Shown here one piece after another: positions 4,670 to 7,516 of a stretch of 7,516 bases of DNA; positions within the stretch are counted from its first letter, which is position 1; every line of letters begins with the position of its first letter. A program made the position numbers and the translations under genes. This stretch comes from Candidatus Sungbacteria bacterium RIFCSPHIGHO2_01_FULL_50_25. GTDB taxonomy: Bacteria; Patescibacteriota; Minisyncoccia; Sungbacterales; HO2-52-23. The stretch is from contig MHQD01000018.1 of the NCBI GenBank assembly GCA_001822215.1, positions 1-7,516 of the forward strand, written 5' to 3'. The notes under the pieces are model-generated. The model was not told the DNA's origin and made no database searches. It saw only the letters and a program-made list of their open reading frames with translations.

Positions 4670-4771
4670 GGCGGTGCCCATATCTCGCCTTTTGAGGCGA
4701 GGGTAAAGGCGCCGCTCAGTATCAACCCTGAGCATACTCCGGCCTTTAGGCCGGAGAGTCAAAGGGTTGAT
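4670..4771. mobile_element. Folded element with IS200/IS605-like end hairpins, no transposase
   Basis: About 100 bases made almost entirely of nested stems. Stem 1: GCGGTGCC (4671-4678) with GGCGCCGC (4708-4715), enclosing CTCGCCT-TTTG-AGGCGAG (4684-4701). Stem 2: TCAACCCT (4722-4729) with AGGGTTGA (4763-4770), enclosing CTCCGGCC-TTTA-GGCCGGAG (4737-4756). A CTCAG/CTGAG pairing (4715-4719 with 4728-4732) competes. The hairpin with a CCTTTAGG core followed directly by GAGAGTCAA resembles the right-end and guide-RNA hairpins of IS200/IS605 (TnpB) elements as I remember them, and TTGAT/TTAC-type target-like bases follow (4767-4774). No tnpA or tnpB is present. It could be a non-autonomous relic, or a structured 3' end of the cyclophilin mRNA. 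Confidence 0.45.
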
Positions 4772-5451
4772 TACTCTCGTATCGTGATCGTACGAATTGT
4801 GACCGGAACCAAAGGAATATCATTCGCATTCGTCTCTACCCCCGCAATCACGTCAATAACTTCCATACCCTTTACAACTTTCCCGAATACAGGATGGCTT
4901 GAAGTAAGGGGGGGCTTATCATGATCAAGCCCGACATTGTCGGCGTGATTTATGAAAAATTGCGATCCTCCTGAATTTGGGCGGCCGGTGTTTGCCATAG
5001 AGATCGTCCCGCGCACATTTGAAAGACCCGAGACAAACTCATCCTGAATCGTATACCCGGGACCGCCGGTTCCGTACCGCGAAGCGTCAACCTCTTTCGA
5101 ATTCGGGTCGCCGCCTTGAATCATAAACCCCTTGATGACCCGATGGAATTTTGTCCCGTTGTAAAATCCTGATTTTGCAAGCTTCGCGAAATTGCCTGCG
5201 GTTACCGGCGCCTTATCGAGGAAAAGCTCAATTTCGACTATCCCTTTCGAGGTATCAAAAACCGCAATCGGGTTTCTTGCTTTCTTTTGTTCTTCCTGCG
5301 GCATGGGTTCTTGTGGTGATGCGTTATGAGTATTAATTTCCTGATTCTGCCCGCGTGCCGGTGAATACGCTGCCCTATTGAAATACCAGAATACAATCCC
5401 GGCAAGAACTATTAATGCGACAAGCCCCGCATACAATGTTTCTTTTTTCAT
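4771..5451 (-). CDS. Membrane-anchored cyclophilin-type peptidyl-prolyl isomerase
   Basis: A 226-residue protein. Residues 6-24 are a membrane anchor after MKKET, residues 25-60 a Gln/Pro/Glu-rich linker, and 61-226 a cyclophilin domain placed outside the membrane. It would speed cis-trans isomerisation of proline bonds in exported proteins. Key positions correspond to the cyclophilin A active site: FHRVIKGFMIQGGD (Arg104, Phe109, Gln112), SQFFIN (Phe165-Phe166) and the His of HPVFGKV (His186). The tryptophan that human cyclophilin A uses for cyclosporin binding seems absent, as in many bacterial forms. I place the start at ATG 5451 (MKKETLY) and not at the ATG 24 bases upstream. The anchor begins there and the -10 box lies only 7 bases upstream, so the mRNA is probably leaderless. 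It is divergent from the gene at 5514, and its 3' end runs into the folded element at 4670-4771. Confidence 0.92.
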   Translation of the reverse strand: MKKETLYAGLVALIVLAGIVFWYFNRAAYSPARGQNQEINTHNASPQEPMPQEEQKKARNPIAVFDTSKGIVEIELFLDKAPVTAGNFAKLAKSGFYNGTKFHRVIKGFMIQGGDPNSKEVDASRYGTGGPGYTIQDEFVSGLSNVRGTISMANTGRPNSGGSQFFINHADNVGLDHDKPPLTSSHPVFGKVVKGMEVIDVIAGVETNANDIPLVPVTIRTITIRE

Positions 5452-5457
5452 TTCCAC

Positions 5458-5486
5458 AGTATATCGGAAGGGCATCCTTGTTTCAA
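5458..5486 (-). promoter_or_regulatory. Promoter of the cyclophilin gene, predicted leaderless start
   Basis: On the minus strand TTGAAA (5486-5481), a 17-base spacer, and TATACT (5463-5458, 5/6). The usual 6-7 bases downstream puts the transcription start at about 5451, which is the A of the ATG. Confidence 0.7.
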
Positions 5487-5507
5487 GGCGAATCCTCTCT
5501 GTATACT
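5478..5507 (+). promoter_or_regulatory. Promoter of the gene at 5514, predicted leaderless start
   Basis: TATACT (5502-5507, 5/6) ends six bases before ATG 5514, so transcription would start at or beside the start codon. The -35 is weak (TTGTTT, 5478-5483, 18-base spacer) and overlaps the -35 of the divergent cyclophilin promoter. Confidence 0.55.
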
Positions 5508-5513
5508 GTCTCT

Positions 5514-6023
5514 ATGGGGATAATAAAAAAAATAGTGAATGATCCGTGGCTTTCAACGATCTTTATTGGATTGTGCGTCATGCTGCTGCTCGGCGGAGCG
5601 CTGTTTTATATAAAAAGCAGGAATACAGAGGAGCCCGCGCGAGAACTGCCGGCTGCGGGAGCAACAGAAAACCCGCCCGCTATGGGCGGCGCGCGCGTTA
5701 TCGATGAAGAAAAATTCGAAGGACCCGTGATCAGCTATACGGATTCGGGATTTGTTCCTTCCTCGATCGCACTCACAAAAGAAGACGCGGGGTCAACAGA
5801 ATGCCTGATAAAATTCAAAAATAACTCCTCGGGCGAACTCCTCATCCGTCTCGGCCCTCCACAAGAAACTGATAACAAAGGATTCCCGTATGACCCGGTG
5901 CCGAGCGGGGGAGCAGTTATCATTGATCCCCGGTATTCACATATCCTTAAAGAAGAATTCTATAACCGAAAAAATCCTGCACATCGTCTCGCGGTAGAAC
6001 TCAAAGATCTTTGTTTTCAATGA
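5514..6023 (+). CDS. Membrane-anchored cupredoxin-like protein lacking copper ligands
   Basis: A 169-residue protein. Residues 12-33 are a membrane anchor (WLSTIFIGLCVMLLLGGALFYI), 34-68 a Pro/Ala/Glu linker, and 69-169 a probable cupredoxin-fold domain. The domain order matches CPR-type cupredoxins as I recall them: ISYTDSGFVPSSIAL (73-87), FKNNSSGELLIRL (101-113), a PYDPVPSGGAVI turn (125-136) and a C-terminal EFYNRKNPAHRLAVEL (148-163). In copper-binding relatives the first ligand region carries His and the last is of the Y-H-N-H type; here these read GPPQETDN and YNRKNP, and no ligand set can be assembled. A structural or binding role independent of copper is inferred. The start is ATG 5514: the promoter ends six bases upstream and the anchor begins there, while the longer upstream frame crosses the promoter. 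Confidence 0.75.
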   Translation: MGIIKKIVNDPWLSTIFIGLCVMLLLGGALFYIKSRNTEEPARELPAAGATENPPAMGGARVIDEEKFEGPVISYTDSGFVPSSIALTKEDAGSTECLIKFKNNSSGELLIRLGPPQETDNKGFPYDPVPSGGAVIIDPRYSHILKEEFYNRKNPAHRLAVELKDLCFQ

Positions 6024-6129
6024 CCCATAGGCAAAATACCATGATACTACTTTTCCCTACAGATACCCTCGAAGCGCCTCGGCTATTCATGAACCGCTTT
6101 CCTTGTCACGTATGTGCGATTCCATCCGT

Positions 6130-6158
6130 TTGACCTGATAGGCCAGAAGCAATAAAAT
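6130..6158 (+). promoter_or_regulatory. Promoter of the SIMPL-domain gene
   Basis: TTGACC (6130-6135, 5/6), a 17-base spacer, and TAAAAT (6153-6158, 5/6). Predicted start near 6165, leaving a leader of about 27 bases without a Shine-Dalgarno sequence. A second -10-like box, TACAAT (6182-6187), sits four bases before the ATG but has no matching -35. No clear terminator separates this site from the gene ending at 6023. Confidence 0.65.
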
Positions 6159-6191
6159 ATCCATATATCTAATAACTAAATTACAATCTCC

Positions 6192-6989
6192 ATGCCAACG
6201 GAAAAAGGAAAAGTGATTCTCATGATCGCAGGCGCCGCTGCTCTTATCAGCGTATCGTACGCCGCGGTGAGCTATGTCGGGACGTATGCGCGCTCAATCG
6301 AGCCCTCAAGCTTCAGAAGTTTTGCGGCGCAGGGCGAAGGGAAGGTTGTCGCAAAGCCGGACGTCGCCGAATTTTCTTTTAGCATCATCTCGCAGGGCGG
6401 GAAAGACATCGGGAAACTCCAGCAGGAAAATATCGAGCGGGCAAACCGCGCAATCGCGCTTGTCAAAAACTCCGGCGTTGAGGGAAAAGACATCAAACAG
6501 CAATATTATTCCGTTGAGCCGCGCTACCAATATTTTTCATGTCCTCCGGTTGAGCGCTTCGGCGACTCCAAGCCGTGTCCGCCCGCAGAAATAGTCGGGT
6601 ATACGGTCACGCAGTCCTATCTTGTGAAAGTCAGGAATTTTGAAAAAATCGGGGCGATTCTTTCGGGCATTGTCGATGCGGGCGCAAACTCCGTATCCCA
6701 GCTCTCGTTTACCGTGGATGATCCGGCGGCGCTTGAATCGAGCGCCCGCTCGGAAGCCATCAAAAAAGCGCAGGAGCGCGCGAAGGAAATCGCTGCCGCG
6801 GGAGGATTTTCTCTCGGGCGGCTTCTGTCGATCGATGAAGGCGGCGGATACCCGCCAGTCTACTACGCAAAAACCGAGGCATTTGGCCGCGGCGGAGCAA
6901 GCGACGCCGCACCCATGCCTGCGCCTTCTATCGAGCCGGGATCGCAGGAGATCCGGGTCACCGTGACGCTCCGGTACGAAATAAATTAG
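6192..6989 (+). CDS. SIMPL-domain (DUF541) protein, membrane anchored
   Basis: A 265-residue protein. Residues 8-29 are a membrane anchor or uncleaved signal (VILMIAGAAALISVSYAAVSYV) after MPTEKGK. From about 44 to 264 it matches the SIMPL/DUF541 family: GEGKVVAKPDVAEFSFSI at the start, a helix LQQENIERANRAIALVKNSGVEGKDIKQQYYSV, then YTVTQSYLVKVRNFEKIGAILSGIVDAGANSVSQLSFTVDD, the Ala-rich helix EAIKKAQERAKEIAAAGGFSLGRLLSI, and a final strand QEIRVTVTLRYEI. A Cys pair (CPPVERFGDSKPC, about 117-129) is an insertion that may form a disulfide. Length is normal for the family. SIMPL proteins are exported or periplasmic; oxidative-stress and signalling roles have been proposed for some, but no activity is established. 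No Shine-Dalgarno precedes ATG 6192. A strong terminator follows, so it is probably monocistronic. Confidence 0.9.
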   Translation: MPTEKGKVILMIAGAAALISVSYAAVSYVGTYARSIEPSSFRSFAAQGEGKVVAKPDVAEFSFSIISQGGKDIGKLQQENIERANRAIALVKNSGVEGKDIKQQYYSVEPRYQYFSCPPVERFGDSKPCPPAEIVGYTVTQSYLVKVRNFEKIGAILSGIVDAGANSVSQLSFTVDDPAALESSARSEAIKKAQERAKEIAAAGGFSLGRLLSIDEGGGYPPVYYAKTEAFGRGGASDAAPMPAPSIEPGSQEIRVTVTLRYEIN

Positions 6990-7002
6990 ACTGCCTTCCG
7001 CG

Positions 7003-7036
7003 AAACCACCCGAGGGCTCACCCCGGGTGGTTTTTT
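7003..7036 (+). terminator. Strong terminator after the SIMPL gene
   Basis: AAACCACCCG (7003-7012) and CGGGTGGTTT (7024-7033) form a perfect 10-bp stem, with GGG/CCC pairing inside the loop, then a run of six T (7031-7036). Confidence 0.9.
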
Positions 7037-7044
7037 GTCAGCAA

Positions 7045-7101
7045 ACCCCATTACAGAATAACCACACAAACTTTACGGCCGTGGCATTCTTGTAATGGGG
7101 T
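7045..7101. repeat. Imperfect inverted repeat upstream of the CAP gene
   Basis: ACCCCATTACA (7045-7055) pairs with TGTAATGGGGT (7091-7101); after a one-base bulge GAAT (7056-7059) pairs with ATTC (7086-7089). The loop holds the palindrome ACGGCCGT (7075-7082). The right arm overlaps the -35 box of the proposed promoter. Its ACCCCRTTAC arm and GGCCGTGG stretch are shared with the element at 1580-1682. Confidence 0.55.
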
Positions 7102-7118
7102 AAATATGGACGTATACT
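7090..7118 (+). promoter_or_regulatory. Possible promoter of the CAP-domain gene
   Basis: TTGTAA (7090-7095, 4/6), a 17-base spacer, and TATACT (7113-7118, 5/6). Predicted start near 7125. If this is the real promoter, translation must begin at ATG 7139 and not at 7106. Confidence 0.45.
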
Positions 7119-7516
7119 GGCAAGAATTGCCGCATCTCATGAAGCATATCATAAGCATCATTCTCTCTGTGATTCTCGTCGCGACGTCGAGCGTCTTTTT
7201 TTTCCTTGACAAAATCGAAACCGGTTTTCGGAGGATGACCGCGCAATTCATCGAACAAAGGCCAAAAGAGTTTGAAGCGGCGATTGAAGCGCTTGCAGAA
7301 GAGATATTTGCTCCTCCTCCGCTCAAGCGGATTGACTCCGATTCGGCCGTCAATATCCCGAAGTCCGGCATCATCGCGAGTACAAACCAGGAACGATTGA
7401 GCGCGGGACTCCGCCCGCTTGCTGAAGACCCGCTCCTTGCACGCGCGGCTGATCAAAAACTTGCGGATATGATTAAAAGCAATTATTTTGCTCACGTCTC
7501 ACCCCAAGGGGCGGGA
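7106..7516 (+). CDS. Membrane-anchored CAP/SCP-domain protein, C-terminus cut off by window edge
   Basis: The frame from ATG 7106 stays open for 137 codons to the right edge. Residues 15-34 are a membrane anchor (IISIILSVILVATSSVFFFL), 35-85 a charged helical linker, and from about 88 a CAP (SCP/TAPS, CAP-PR1) domain begins: IIASTNQERLSAGLRPLAEDPLLARAADQKLADMI, then SNYFAHVSPQG. These match the family's first helix (lvN.eR...gl.pL), the A...A.dM helix and the yF.H.sP.G motif, whose His130 belongs to the conserved CAP cavity. The second His, the Glu residues and the rest of the domain lie beyond the edge. Bacterial CAP proteins are extracellular and their activity is mostly unknown. The start is ambiguous: ATG 7106 gives MDVYWQEL before the anchor, whereas ATG 7139 gives a more typical MKHIISII and agrees with the promoter at 7090-7118. 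Confidence 0.85.
   Translation, partial: MDVYWQELPHLMKHIISIILSVILVATSSVFFFLDKIETGFRRMTAQFIEQRPKEFEAAIEALAEEIFAPPPLKRIDSDSAVNIPKSGIIASTNQERLSAGLRPLAEDPLLARAADQKLADMIKSNYFAHVSPQGAG

Noticed and set aside
4598..4924. Plus-strand 108-codon frame
   Set aside because: It crosses the repeat, the terminator, and the folded element, and lies antisense to the cyclophilin end; its first residues are just the translated 48-nt repeat.
5415..5513. N-terminal extension of the cupredoxin-like gene, and the ATG at 5475 for cyclophilin
   Set aside because: Both extensions run through the shared promoter region, and the membrane anchors begin naturally at ATG 5514 and ATG 5451.
6024..6129. Terminator after the cupredoxin-like gene
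   Set aside because: Only weak AAGCG/CGCTT pairing with no T-run; not strong enough to call.
7051..7495. Minus-strand frames of 107 and 140 codons
   Set aside because: They are antisense to a clear CAP-domain coding frame with a membrane anchor and family motifs.
1..7516. tRNA, rRNA, CRISPR arrays, transposase genes
   Set aside because: No T-loop-like GGTTCGANNC pattern in a foldable context, no regularly spaced repeats, and no transposase motifs were seen when reading both strands.

Overview
The window looks like a stretch of a small, streamlined bacterial genome, most plausibly from the Candidate Phyla Radiation (Parcubacteria-like). This assignment is an inference. It rests on single-gene transcription units packed between hairpin terminators, many short proteins made of one N-terminal membrane anchor plus one extracellular domain (cupredoxin, cyclophilin, SIMPL, CAP/SCP), several genes with no Shine-Dalgarno sequence, and coding GC near one half. 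No rRNA, tRNA, CRISPR array or transposase gene was seen.

Layout. Positions 1-934 hold a divergent pair: a leftward gene for an acidic secreted protein, cut by the left edge (1-741), and a rightward gene for a Gly/Ser/Gln-rich lipoprotein (935-1522). Each has a good promoter, and a 12-bp palindrome overlaps one -35 box. After a strong terminator come a structured inverted-repeat element (1580-1682) and a YkoP-like gene (1753-2319). Then come a 48-nt interspersed repeat, a leftward unit for a tiny membrane protein (2422-2577), a DUF167/YggU gene (2763-2981) and an unrecognised gene (3048-3503). Next are a membrane-anchored type 1 copper cupredoxin (3608-4102) and a four-helix membrane protein resembling DUF4383 (4166-4564). 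The second, inverted copy of the 48-nt repeat, a terminator, and a folded element whose hairpins resemble IS200/IS605 right ends (4670-4771) follow.

The right third starts with a leftward membrane-anchored cyclophilin (4771-5451), divergent from a cupredoxin-like protein that has lost its copper ligands (5514-6023). The two promoters share a -35 region, and both are placed so that transcription would start at or next to the start codon, so both mRNAs are probably leaderless. A SIMPL-domain gene (6192-6989) with a strong terminator, an imperfect inverted repeat (7045-7101), and a CAP-domain gene cut by the right edge (from 7106) complete the window.

The genes do not form one operon or pathway. 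The common theme is the cell surface: of the eleven genes, eight are predicted to be exported, anchored or integral membrane proteins. The least ordinary parts are non-coding: the 48-nt repeat pair, the IS605-end-like element without a transposase, two related inverted repeats, and the divergent leaderless promoters. Two edge-truncated genes (1-741 and 7106-7516) stay open to the window ends and were translated by hand.
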